46,138 nucleotides of DNA from Streptomyces sp. yr375 (GTDB lineage: Bacteria; Actinomycetota; Actinomycetes; Streptomycetales; Streptomycetaceae). Position 1 is the stretch's first letter, and each line of letters opens with the position of its first letter. The stretch covers positions 1 through 46,138 of the forward strand of contig NZ_FOFF01000062.1 of assembly GCF_900110755.1 (NCBI RefSeq), given 5' to 3'. Under the pieces are notes generated by a model. The model was not told where the DNA came from and did not search any database. It saw only the letters and a program-made list of their open reading frames with translations. The position numbers and the translations under genes were made by a program. Below are positions 9,502 through 17,210 of this stretch, piece after piece.

Positions 9502-9576
9502 GGTCCTGTGGAGCAGTTTGGAGTGCTCGCCACCCTGTCAAGGTGGAGGCCGCGGGTTCAAATCCCGTCAGGACCG
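9502..9576 (+). tRNA. tRNA-Asp (anticodon GTC), copy 2
   Basis: Base-for-base identical to 5119-5193. The flanking sequence differs. CCA is not encoded. Confidence 0.95.
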
Positions 9577-9583
9577 CAGTAAC

Positions 9584-9615
9584 AGAGAGCCCGGATCTTC
9601 GGATCCGGGCTCTCT
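9584..9615 (+). terminator. UUCG-loop terminator after tRNA-Asp
   Basis: A perfect 14-bp stem AGAGAGCCCGGATC / GATCCGGGCTCTCT closed by a TTCG tetraloop (9598-9601). No long T tract follows. Confidence 0.8.
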
Positions 9616-9683
9616 GCGTTTCCCGAGACACTTCCAGAGGCGCTTCCCAAGACACTTCCCGAGGCGTCTCCCTGCGCGTCCCC
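9612..9683. repeat. degenerate 12-bp tandem repeat
   Basis: Six consecutive 12-bp units start at 9612, 9624, 9636, 9648, 9660 and 9672. Four of them end in TTCC or CTCC (for example CGAGACACTTCC and CAAGACACTTCC). The first unit overlaps the terminator arm. No gene covers it. Confidence 0.55.
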
Positions 9684-10002
9684 CGACGCACCCTTGACGG
9701 CGTCCCGCCCGGCCGGTACCCAGGTAGCCCCACCAGAGGGTCGGCGCCCAACTCCCCATTAGCGCACATGAGTCGGCGGAGACAAGGTTTCTTCCGTGTG
9801 ACGGGTGTCACCGCATGAGTTTCCAAAACCCGGGTTTTCACCGGTCTCCTACAACTGGTTAATTTTATATGTGCAATTGCACCACTCGGTAGGATGCCCT
9901 CAGGAACCCGCCCAGAGCCTCCCCAGACTCCGACAAGGTCGCTCACAGACTCACCTGATACGACCGATCCAGGAGCCTCAAGCGGCCCCGAACGCACAAA
10001 AA
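9684..10002. other. non-coding region with an AT-rich palindrome
   Basis: No credible gene is seen between the tRNA-Asp terminator and the bldC terminator. The one clear feature is an AT-rich patch around 9858-9882 in otherwise GC-rich DNA. It contains TTAATTTTATAT followed by the perfect palindrome GTGCAATTGCAC (9871-9882). It could be a protein-binding site or a small transcript promoter; neither can be decided here. Confidence 0.5.
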
Positions 10003-10036
10003 GATCGCGCTGGACCCGGCGGAGTCCAGCGCGATC
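10003..10036 (-). terminator. rho-independent terminator of bldC
   Basis: A perfect 13-bp stem GATCGCGCTGGAC / GTCCAGCGCGATC with an 8-nt loop. On the minus strand it is followed directly by five T residues (9998-10002). It lies about 120 bp past the bldC stop. Confidence 0.88.
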
Positions 10037-10153
10037 GACGACGTTTCCCAGTGGGCGAGGGGCCTGTTGGGGCAGGACCCACGTCGCTTGGAGCTAGGTT
10101 TCGGGCGTCCGACCAGGTTGGGGGACCTGACGTGTTGCCCGCATATTCAGTTG

Positions 10154-10360
10154 TCAGGCCTCGGTGCGCTGCTGCGGGATCCCCGCAAGCAGTGCGCGGA
10201 CCTCGGCCTCGCGATAACGGCGGTGTCCGCCGAGCGTACGAATCGACGTGAGCTTGCCGGCCTTCGCCCACCGTGTGACCGTCTTAGGGTCCACACGGAA
10301 CATGGTGGCGACCTCAGCCGGGGTCAGCAGCGGCTCAGCATCAGGGGTGCGAGCGGTCAT
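10154..10360 (-). CDS. bldC: developmental transcriptional regulator BldC
   Basis: A 68-residue protein that is essentially one MerR-type winged-helix DNA-binding domain. The segment LLTPAEVATMFRVDPKTVTRWAKAGKL gives the helix-turn-helix, and GGHRRYREAEVRALL the wing and last helix. BldC of Streptomyces binds cooperatively to AT-rich direct repeats and holds back sporulation genes during vegetative growth. The ATG at 10360 has a strong GAGGAGG nine bases upstream. The gene is monocistronic, with its own terminator at 10003-10036 and a long upstream region. Size and sequence agree with the streptomycete family throughout. Confidence 0.96.
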   Translation of the reverse strand: MTARTPDAEPLLTPAEVATMFRVDPKTVTRWAKAGKLTSIRTLGGHRRYREAEVRALLAGIPQQRTEA

Positions 10361-10376
10361 GAGCGGCCTCCTCGGG

Positions 10377-10398
10377 AGAACCGAACCTTCTCGGTTCT
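10377..10398. promoter_or_regulatory. inverted repeat in the bldC leader
   Basis: AGAACCGA (10377-10384) and TCGGTTCT (10391-10398) form an 8-bp inverted repeat around a 6-nt spacer, just upstream of the bldC ribosome binding site. It could be an operator or an mRNA hairpin. Confidence 0.4.
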
Positions 10399-10920
10399 TT
10401 CCTCTAAATTCTGCACCTTGACCCGCGTTGCCCGAAATGGCGGACGCGAGTCGAGTCGGTTATAGGACGAACGGCTTGTCCTCGGCACTACAACTACACC
10501 ATCCGTCCAGCCGCGTCGGCCAAACCGATGGAATTGCCCCCCAGGTGTTCATCGGCGACGGAAGCCGATGGACCATGCCATAGCGGACAGTCACGCCACT
10601 GTGACGATCAGTCACAGGACGATCAGGAGTCACCAGACCCCCCAAAGCGTGCATTGCTGAGATTTCCCCCCACAGTGGAGCATAAGTGGGTGGAGGAGCC
10701 CTCCCCGGACTCCTTGTCCTATTTTGGCACGAGGAGGGGCAAGCGGCGCAAGGGCCGTGTACGTGCGGTCCGTCACCCTTGCGACATAAGCCCGGATCGG
10801 GACCTACGTCCCGTCAGTTCCGTGAAGTGCGTTTGACGGTACGCTGTCCGGCCCGTTCCAGGCCGTGACGTGCGTCACTCACGCCAGCGCCGTCACGCCT
10901 GTCACACCGTCAGTTGATCA
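10399..10920. other. long intergenic region upstream of bldC
   Basis: About 520 bp with no convincing gene on either strand. The short open frames here lack ribosome binding sites and codon bias. The bldC promoter must lie in its left part. I see no tRNA, long repeat or riboswitch-like fold. Confidence 0.6.
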
Positions 10921-11766
10921 TTAATTCGCGGAGCGCCGGTCCCGGACCGACCGCCACCGCTCCACGAGCCGCGCATAGGCCTCGCCGGCCGCCGCGCCGT
11001 CGCCGATCCGCAGCGCCTCGATGCCCTCGGCCACGTCCTTCGCCGAGTGGTCGCTCTCCAGCGCACCGGCCGGCAGCACGTGCACCAGGCCGCCGTAATC
11101 CAGTTCCACTAGCGAACGCGGGTGGAATTCCTCCAGCCAGCGCCCCACGTCCAGCAGGCCGTCGATCAGCGGCCCCTCGTCCATGGCGTCCTTCAGCGTG
11201 CGCAGCGAGCGGGCCACCCGGCGGCGCGCCTGCACCATGGGCGTGCGGTAGCGCAGCACGGGGGCGACCTCCGCCGTCCCCTTGCCGTACTCGCGCTCCG
11301 CGTCGGAGATGAGCACGAACCAGTTGATCGGCACCTGCCAGACCGCCGTACGGATCCACGGGCGGGCGTCCGGGTTGCGCTCCAGCCACCGTTCGTGGTC
11401 CTGGGCCGCCTGGAGGCGTACGACCTCGGGGAGCGCCGCGTCGAGGACCGACCGGGGCAGTTCGTCGCCGTCCAGCTCGGCCAGGGCCAGCCAGCCGCGC
11501 AGCCGGGTGCGCCAGGGGCAGACGCAGAGCACGCCGTCCACCTCGGTCACGAACGCGTCGCCGCTCTCGTGCACCGGCACCCCGACCGGCGGGGTGGGCA
11601 CCAGGTCGGCCAGCGAGCGGCGCAGCTCGTCCTGGTAGGTGGGCAGCTCGGGGCGGCGGGCGTAGGCCGCCCAGTGGGTGCGCTCGGGCTCGGGAAAGGC
11701 GGCCAGCGGCTCGTACACGCGCAGATAGGCGGCGTACGGGACGATCACCGAGGACTCCTTGGGCAC
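10921..11766 (-). CDS. conserved hypothetical protein
   Basis: A 281-residue soluble protein that I cannot assign to a named family. It is rich in Arg, Glu and Trp, with a central hydrophilic region (PWIRTAVWQVPINWFVLISDAERE) followed by YRTPMVQARRRVARSLRTLKDA and a helical C-terminus. There is no signal peptide or membrane segment. The GTG at 11766 is chosen because GGGAG lies five bases upstream and the protein then begins MPKESSVIVPYAAYLRVYEPL. It is divergent from vdh across 189 bp, so the two may share a control region. A long extension of the frame into vdh antisense is not real. Confidence 0.8.
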   Translation of the reverse strand: MPKESSVIVPYAAYLRVYEPLAAFPEPERTHWAAYARRPELPTYQDELRRSLADLVPTPPVGVPVHESGDAFVTEVDGVLCVCPWRTRLRGWLALAELDGDELPRSVLDAALPEVVRLQAAQDHERWLERNPDARPWIRTAVWQVPINWFVLISDAEREYGKGTAEVAPVLRYRTPMVQARRRVARSLRTLKDAMDEGPLIDGLLDVGRWLEEFHPRSLVELDYGGLVHVLPAGALESDHSAKDVAEGIEALRIGDGAAAGEAYARLVERWRSVRDRRSAN

Positions 11767-11955
11767 GCCTGCTCCCTCCCCCTTCGGCCGACCGGGAAAC
11801 CCCGCGCATCGTCCCACGGCGGCACTCCGGAAGAAGTGATCCTCCACAGGGCGCGATCGGCGGGCCACGCAGGCCCTACTCTCGGATTCACAGGCCCCGC
11901 CACCCTTACGGTGCCTGTACCTCGATCCGCCGCTAGTCCCCCGGGAGTCACCACA

Positions 11956-13059
11956 GTGACCGACGTATCCGGCGCACCTGCTGACGTACTGCACACCCTG
12001 TTCCACTCGAACCAGGGCGGCCATGAGCAGGTCGTGTTCTGCCAGGACCGCGTCAGCGGCCTCAAGGCCGTCATCGCGCTCCACTCCACCGCCCTGGGCC
12101 CCGCCCTCGGCGGTACCCGCTGCTATCCGTACGCGACCGAGGCGGAGGCCGTCGCCGACGCGCTGAACCTCGCGCGCGGGATGTCGTACAAGAACGCCAT
12201 GGCCGGGCTGGACCACGGCGGCGGCAAGGCCGTGATCATCGGTGATCCCGACACGATCAAGACCGAAGCGCTGCTGCTCGCGTACGGCCGGTTCGTGGCC
12301 TCGCTGGGCGGGCGGTACGTGACCGCCTGCGATGTCGGCACGTATGTCGCCGACATGGACGTCGTGGCGCGCGAGTGCCGCTGGACGACCGGGCGCTCGC
12401 CGGAGAACGGCGGGGCGGGCGACTCGTCCGTGCTGACCGCCTTCGGCGTCTACCAGGGCATGCGGGCCTCGGCCCAGCACCTGTGGGGCGATCCGTCGCT
12501 GCGCGGCCGCACGGTCGGCGTCGCGGGCGTCGGCAAGGTCGGCCACCACCTCGTGGAGCACCTGCGGGCCGAGGGCGCGCAGGTCGTGATCACGGACGTG
12601 CGCGAGGACGCCGTACGCCGGATCCTCGACCGGCACCCCGAAGGGGTGACGGCGGTCGCCGACACCGAGGCGCTGATCCGCGTCGACGGGCTCGACGTGT
12701 ACGCCCCCTGCGCGCTCGGCGGGGCGCTCGACGACGGCTCGGTGCAGGCGCTGACGGCGCGGATCGTGTGCGGCGCGGCCAACAACCAGCTCGCCCACCC
12801 GGGCGTGGAGAAGGACCTCGCCGACCGCGGGATCCTCTACGCGCCGGACTACGTGGTGAACGCCGGCGGGGTCATCCAGGTCGCCGACGAGCTGCACGGC
12901 TTCGACTTCGAGCGGTGCAGGGCGAAGGCGGCGAAGATCTTCGACACCACGCTGGGAATCTTCGCACGTGCGAAGGAGGACGGGATTCCGCCGGCCGCCG
13001 CGGCCGACCGGATCGCCGAGCAGCGGATGCACGAGGCGGCCCAGGCACGCGGCTGGTGA
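11956..13059 (+). CDS. vdh: valine (branched-chain amino acid) dehydrogenase
   Basis: A 367-residue Glu/Leu/Phe/Val dehydrogenase. It oxidatively deaminates valine, leucine and isoleucine with NAD+, feeding branched-chain acyl-CoA precursors. Visible features are GPALGGTR, the substrate and catalytic lysines in MSYKNAMAGLDHGGGK (K79, K91), the conserved TACDVGT, the Rossmann motif GVAGVGKVG (191-196 region) and the C-terminal NAAGVIQVADE-like block (NAGGVIQVADEL). Length and sequence match the streptomycete Vdh closely. The GTG at 11956 (MTDVSGAPADVLHTLF) follows GGGAG nine bases upstream. It is monocistronic. Confidence 0.95.
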   Translation: MTDVSGAPADVLHTLFHSNQGGHEQVVFCQDRVSGLKAVIALHSTALGPALGGTRCYPYATEAEAVADALNLARGMSYKNAMAGLDHGGGKAVIIGDPDTIKTEALLLAYGRFVASLGGRYVTACDVGTYVADMDVVARECRWTTGRSPENGGAGDSSVLTAFGVYQGMRASAQHLWGDPSLRGRTVGVAGVGKVGHHLVEHLRAEGAQVVITDVREDAVRRILDRHPEGVTAVADTEALIRVDGLDVYAPCALGGALDDGSVQALTARIVCGAANNQLAHPGVEKDLADRGILYAPDYVVNAGGVIQVADELHGFDFERCRAKAAKIFDTTLGIFARAKEDGIPPAAAADRIAEQRMHEAAQARGW

Positions 13060-13416
13060 CGGGACCGGTGACGTCACCGGCGACTGGCCGGTGACGGACC
13101 GGTGAGGGTCCGCCGGGGTTTGCGTGGCGGCTCGTCCTGGGGTTTCGGCGGTACCGGCCGGTGGAAAGTTAGAGAGAACTCACACTGTCCCCGGCGGGTC
13201 GGCCGCCGATAAGTGGTTAAAATCGCCACTGACCAGCAAGGACGGGTCGCCTGAAAGGTGCTGCGCACACGCGCGTGCGACGGGCGACGTACCGTACGGG
13301 CGTGGGCTCAGGTACCGTGGGAGCCCTACGACGGGCTCTCCATGGAGAGGCCGTCCTGGATCATGAACGCGTGTCAACCTGGGGCCGTCGAGCCCCGTCG
13401 TTGAGGGGGTCGAGCC
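13060..13416. other. intergenic region between vdh and DUF3073 gene
   Basis: No gene is seen. Directly after the vdh stop is the perfect 16-bp palindrome CCGGTGACGTCACCGG (13065-13080), with a further CCGGTGACG at 13088. It could act as a hairpin or a binding site but has no T tract. Around 13212-13230 a small inverted repeat AGTGG-N9-CCACT spans AT-rich sequence and may mark the promoter of the DUF3073 gene. Confidence 0.55.
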
Positions 13417-13674
13417 ATGGGGCGCGGCCGGGCCAAGGCCAAGCAAGCGAAGGTCGCCCGCCAGCTGAAGTACAACAGCGGCGGGACTGATCTCTCACGC
13501 CTGGCCGAAGAGCTGGGCGCATCGCCATCGAATATTCCGCCGAACGCTGAGCCGTTCGAGGATGATGACGATGAGCAAGACGAGGACGACCCGTACGCCC
13601 GGTACGCCGAGCTGTACGGGGCCGACGACGAGGATGACGGCGAGGACTCCTCGCAACACCGTCGCGGCGCTTGA
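13417..13674 (+). CDS. DUF3073 family protein
   Basis: An 85-residue conserved actinobacterial protein of unknown function. The basic N-terminus MGRGRAKAKQAKVARQLKY is followed by LSRLAEELG and then a very acidic stretch (EDDDDEQDEDDPYARYAELY, then DDEDDGED). The GRGRAKAKQ start and the YARYAELY motif are typical of DUF3073. GAGGGGG lies eight bases before the ATG. The bipolar charge suggests nucleic acid or ribosome contact, but that is only inference. It is convergent with purM, with a shared UUCG terminator between them. Confidence 0.92.
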   Translation: MGRGRAKAKQAKVARQLKYNSGGTDLSRLAEELGASPSNIPPNAEPFEDDDDEQDEDDPYARYAELYGADDEDDGEDSSQHRRGA

Positions 13675-13692
13675 CCTTGTACTGAGCACCCG

Positions 13693-13722
13693 CCCGGTCG
13701 GTGACTTCGGTCACCGACCGGG
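13693..13722. terminator. UUCG-loop terminator between DUF3073 gene and purM
   Basis: A perfect 13-bp stem CCCGGTCGGTGAC / GTCACCGACCGGG closed by TTCG (13706-13709), followed by TCTTGT. It is placed to end both convergent transcripts. Confidence 0.85.
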
Positions 13723-13781
13723 TCTTGTGCTGCCTGCACGGATGCTGCCCGTGCGGTTACCGCCGGGCGCGTCCGCGTGTC

Positions 13782-14855
13782 CTAGCGGGCGTAGTCGCCG
13801 ACCAGTTCGGCTCCCGTGGTGTGCTCGCCGCGCTCGGTGATCTCGCCGGCGATCCAGGCGTCGACGCCTCGGTCGGCCAGGGTGGCGAGGGCCACGTCGG
13901 CCGACTCGCCGGGCACGATCGCCATCATGCCGACGCCCATGTTGAGGGTCTTCTCCAGCTCCAGGCGCTCGACGGAGCCGGTGCGGCCGACGAGGTCGAA
14001 GATCGGGTCCGGGGTCCAGGTGGCGCGGTCCACGGTCGCGTGCAGCGCGTCCGGGATGACGCGGGCCAGGTTGGCCGCGAGGCCGCCGCCGGTGATGTGC
14101 GAGAAGGCGTGCACGTCGGCCGTACGGATGAGGGCCAGGCAGTCCAGGGAGTAGATCTTGGTGGGCTCCAGGAGCTCTTCGCCGAGGGTGCGGCCGAGTT
14201 CGTCGATCCGCGCGTCGAGGGCCAGGCCCGCCTGGTTCAGCAGGACGTGCCGGACCAGGGAGTACCCGTTCGAGTGAAGGCCGGAGGACGCCATGGCGAT
14301 CACCGCGTCACCCGTGCGGATCCGGTCCGGGCCGAGCAGCCGGTCGGCCTCGACGACGCCCGTGCCGGCGCCTGCGACGTCGAAGTCGTCCGCGCCGAGG
14401 AGGCCCGGGTGTTCGGCGGTCTCGCCGCCGACGAGGGCGCAGCCGGCGAGGACGCAGCCTTCGGCGATGCCCTTGACGATGGCGGCGACGCGCTCGGGGT
14501 AGACCTTGCCGACGCAGATGTAGTCGGTCATGAACAGCGGTTCGGCCCCGCACACCACGATGTCGTCCATGACCATCGCGACCAGGTCGTGGCCGATGGT
14601 GTCGTACACGCCGAGCTGACGGGCGATGTCGACCTTGGTGCCGACGCCGTCCGTGGCGGAGGCGAGGAGGGGGCGCTCGTAGTGCTTGAGGGCGGAGGCG
14701 TCGAAGAGGCCGGCGAAGCCGCCGAGGCCGCCGAGGACCTCGGGGCGCTGCGTCTTCTTCACCCACTCCTTCATCAGCTCTACGGCGCGGTCGCCCGCTT
14801 CGATATCGACGCCGGCGGCCGCGTAGGAAGCACCGGAAGCAGCGGTCTCAGACAT
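13782..14855 (-). CDS. purM: phosphoribosylformylglycinamidine cyclo-ligase (AIR synthetase)
   Basis: A 357-residue PurM that converts FGAM to AIR with ATP, step five of IMP synthesis. Motifs: ATDGVGTKVDIARQL (nucleotide and phosphate loop), DLVAMVMDDIVVCGAEPLFMTDY, the GGETAEHPG loop, SSGLHSNGYSLVR and ITGGGLAANLARV. The ATG at 14855 gives MSETAASGASYAAAGVDIEAG. It lies 44 bp downstream of purF on the same strand and is presumably co-transcribed. The terminator at 13693-13722 follows. Confidence 0.97.
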   Translation of the reverse strand: MSETAASGASYAAAGVDIEAGDRAVELMKEWVKKTQRPEVLGGLGGFAGLFDASALKHYERPLLASATDGVGTKVDIARQLGVYDTIGHDLVAMVMDDIVVCGAEPLFMTDYICVGKVYPERVAAIVKGIAEGCVLAGCALVGGETAEHPGLLGADDFDVAGAGTGVVEADRLLGPDRIRTGDAVIAMASSGLHSNGYSLVRHVLLNQAGLALDARIDELGRTLGEELLEPTKIYSLDCLALIRTADVHAFSHITGGGLAANLARVIPDALHATVDRATWTPDPIFDLVGRTGSVERLELEKTLNMGVGMMAIVPGESADVALATLADRGVDAWIAGEITERGEHTTGAELVGDYAR

Positions 14856-14899
14856 GGCCTGGGATCTTTCGCGTTGAATTGGGATACGACGGGCTGGGC

Positions 14900-16429
14900 T
14901 TACGGGCGACGGATGGCGTCGGCCGCGGCCGTGGCTGCGGGACCCGCGGCCAGCTCCGTCTCCAGGAGCTGCTTGCCGAGCAGCTCGGGGTCGGGCAGCT
15001 CCATCGGGTACTCGCCGTCGAAGCAGGCGCGGCAGAGGTTCGGCTTGGCGATGGTGGTCGCCTCGATCATGCCGTCGAGGGAGATGTACGAGAGGGAGTC
15101 CGCGCCCAGCGAGGTGCCGATCTCGTCGATGGTCATGCCGTTGGCGATGAGCTCCGCGCGGGTGGCGAAGTCGATGCCGAAGAAGCAGGGCCACTTCACG
15201 GGCGGCGAGGAGATCCGGATGTGGACCTCGGCCGCGCCCGCCTCGCGGAGCATGCGCACCAGGGCCCGCTGGGTGTTGCCGCGGACGATCGAGTCGTCGA
15301 CGACGACCAGCCGCTTGCCCTTGATGACTTCCTTCAGCGGGTTCAGCTTCAGGCGGATGCCGAGCTGCCGGATGGTCTGCGAGGGCTGGATGAAGGTCCG
15401 GCCGACGTACGCGTTCTTGACGAGACCCGCGCCGAAGGGGATGCCGGAGGCTTCCGCGTAGCCGATGGCGGCCGGGGTGCCGGACTCCGGGGTCGCTATC
15501 ACCAGGTCGGCGTCGGCCGGGGCTTCCTTGGCGAGCTTGCGGCCCATCTCCACGCGGGAGAGGTACACGTTCCGCCCGGCGATATCGGTGTCGGGGCGGG
15601 CCAGGTAGACGTACTCGAAGACGCAGCCCTTGGGCTTCGCTTCCGCGAATCGGGAGGTGCGCAGGCCGTTCTCGTCGATGGCGATGAACTCGCCCGGCTC
15701 TATCTCGCGGACGTAGGCCGCGCCGCAGATGTCGAGGGCGGCGGACTCGGAGGCGACGACCCAGCCGCGCTCGAGGCGGCCGAGGACCAGCGGGCGGATG
15801 CCCTGCGGGTCGCGGGCGGCGTAGAGGGTGTGCTCGTCCATGAAGACGAGCGAGAAAGCGCCCTTGACCTGCGGGAGGACCGCGTGGGCGGCTTCCTCGA
15901 TGGTCAGCGGCTTGCCGTCCTCGTCGACCTGGGCCGCGAGCAGCGCGGTGAGCAGGTCGGTGTCGTTGGTCGCCGCGACGCGCGGGGTGCGGCCGCCCTC
16001 CTGCTTGGGCAGGTCGGCGACCATCTCGGCGAGCTGGGCGGTGTTGACGAGGTTGCCGTTGTGACCGAGCGCGATCGAGCCGTGCGCGGTGGCACGGAAG
16101 GTCGGCTGGGCGTTCTCCCACACGGACGCGCCGGTGGTCGAGTAGCGGGCGTGACCGACCGCGATGTGACCGAGGAGCGAACCGAGCGAGGTCTCGTCGA
16201 AGACCTGGGAAACGAGGCCCATGTCCTTGAAGACGAGGATCTGGGAGCCGTTGCTGACCGCGATTCCCGCGGATTCCTGGCCTCGATGCTGGAGGGCGTA
16301 GAGCCCGAAGTAAGTGAGCTTGGCGACCTCTTCACCGGGAGCCCAGACTCCGAAGACGCCGCAAGCGTCCTGGGGGCCTTTCTCGCCGGGGAGCAGATCA
16401 TGACTGAGTCGACCGTCACCACGTGGCAC
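14900..16429 (-). CDS. purF: amidophosphoribosyltransferase
   Basis: A 509-residue PurF, the committing step of purine synthesis (PRPP plus Gln to phosphoribosylamine). With the GTG at 16429 the first 22 residues are a propeptide ending ...KGPQDA, and Cys23 of CGVFGVWAPG is the Ntn glutaminase nucleophile after self-cleavage. The PRTase domain has VVVDDSIVRGNT (PRPP loop). Cysteines in KWPCFFG and LCRACFDGEYP fit the Fe-S-containing Bacillus-type enzyme. An in-frame extension to 16522 is less likely, as the propeptide is complete without it. The 254 bp upstream hold no gene. It is the first gene of the purF-purM unit. Confidence 0.96.
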   Translation of the reverse strand: MPRGDGRLSHDLLPGEKGPQDACGVFGVWAPGEEVAKLTYFGLYALQHRGQESAGIAVSNGSQILVFKDMGLVSQVFDETSLGSLLGHIAVGHARYSTTGASVWENAQPTFRATAHGSIALGHNGNLVNTAQLAEMVADLPKQEGGRTPRVAATNDTDLLTALLAAQVDEDGKPLTIEEAAHAVLPQVKGAFSLVFMDEHTLYAARDPQGIRPLVLGRLERGWVVASESAALDICGAAYVREIEPGEFIAIDENGLRTSRFAEAKPKGCVFEYVYLARPDTDIAGRNVYLSRVEMGRKLAKEAPADADLVIATPESGTPAAIGYAEASGIPFGAGLVKNAYVGRTFIQPSQTIRQLGIRLKLNPLKEVIKGKRLVVVDDSIVRGNTQRALVRMLREAGAAEVHIRISSPPVKWPCFFGIDFATRAELIANGMTIDEIGTSLGADSLSYISLDGMIEATTIAKPNLCRACFDGEYPMELPDPELLGKQLLETELAAGPAATAAADAIRRP

Positions 16430-16683
16430 GCCACCGAGTGTAGGCGAGATCGACCACTGGTCCGAATTGGCGATACCCGCCGGTAACTGGATCACCGGTC
16501 GCCAACCACACCCATGATCCACTCATTTTCGCAGGTCAGATGCGATATGTGATGATCCACTTGTTGGCCGGGCGCAGTTCGGGGGTGACCCGTCGGGGAC
16601 CCGTTCCGGGTGCGTGAGTGAGGTGTCGCACACCAATAGGGCGGATGGGCCGGGGTCGGTGTCGCTTTTTGGCCAGATGGAGG

Positions 16684-17160
16684 TCAGGTCGAGGTCAGGT
16701 GGACCTGGTCGCCGTCGGCGGTGGCGAGGGTCAGCGTGCTGCCGTCGACGTCGGTGGTGAGGGTGCCCTGGGTGAGGGCCGCGGACAGCGTGCGCTCGAA
16801 GGTCATCGGCTGGCCCGTGCAGGCCATCCTGGTCGACCGGGCGTCGCTGAAGCGGACGCTGTCGGCGGCGACGGCGGCCGTGGCGGTGAAGGTGTTGCAG
16901 CCGTAGCTGCCCACCGCCTTGCTGTCGTCGATCTCCAGATGCGCGCCGTCCGGTGCCTGGTGGGTGGTGCCGTCGACGGTGACGCTGTCGATGGTCCACC
17001 GCACCCCGGTGACGGGCTTCTCGGCGCTGACCGCTCCGCTGCCGGGCCGCGTGCCGTCCGCCTGCTCGGTGCCGCAGGCGGCGGCGAACGGGATGAGGAC
17101 GGCGAGGACCGTCAGCGTCATGCGCCGCGTGCGCCTCTTCGTGTACTTGTACGTGTACAT
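16684..17160 (-). CDS. META-domain lipoprotein (HslJ-like)
   Basis: A 158-residue lipoprotein. The N-terminus is basic (YKYTKRRTRR), followed by hydrophobic MTLTVLAVLIPFAAA and the lipobox Cys29. The mature part carries one META/HslJ domain: WTIDSVTVDG, then YGCNTFTATA, then RMACTGQPMTFERTLSAAL, with the two Cys that often form a disulphide in this family. Its cellular role is unknown; META proteins are linked to envelope stress and drug tolerance in other bacteria. The start at 17160 is preferred for the charged n-region; ATG at 17121 is an alternative. It lies about 50 bp after the SCP-like gene on the same strand. Confidence 0.85.
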   Translation of the reverse strand: MYTYKYTKRRTRRMTLTVLAVLIPFAAACGTEQADGTRPGSGAVSAEKPVTGVRWTIDSVTVDGTTHQAPDGAHLEIDDSKAVGSYGCNTFTATAAVAADSVRFSDARSTRMACTGQPMTFERTLSAALTQGTLTTDVDGSTLTLATADGDQVHLTST

Positions 17161-17210
17161 GCCGATGTGACGGTCACCGGAGACGACCGGTTCCCCTCAG
17201 GGGTTTTCCC

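Noticed and set aside
5119..9576. Composite transposon flanked by tRNA-Asp
   Set aside because: No transposase, terminal inverted repeats or target duplication; the repeats are functional tRNAs.
10460..10836. Small ORFs between bldC and the hypothetical gene
   Set aside because: No ribosome binding sites, poor codon bias and no recognisable pattern.
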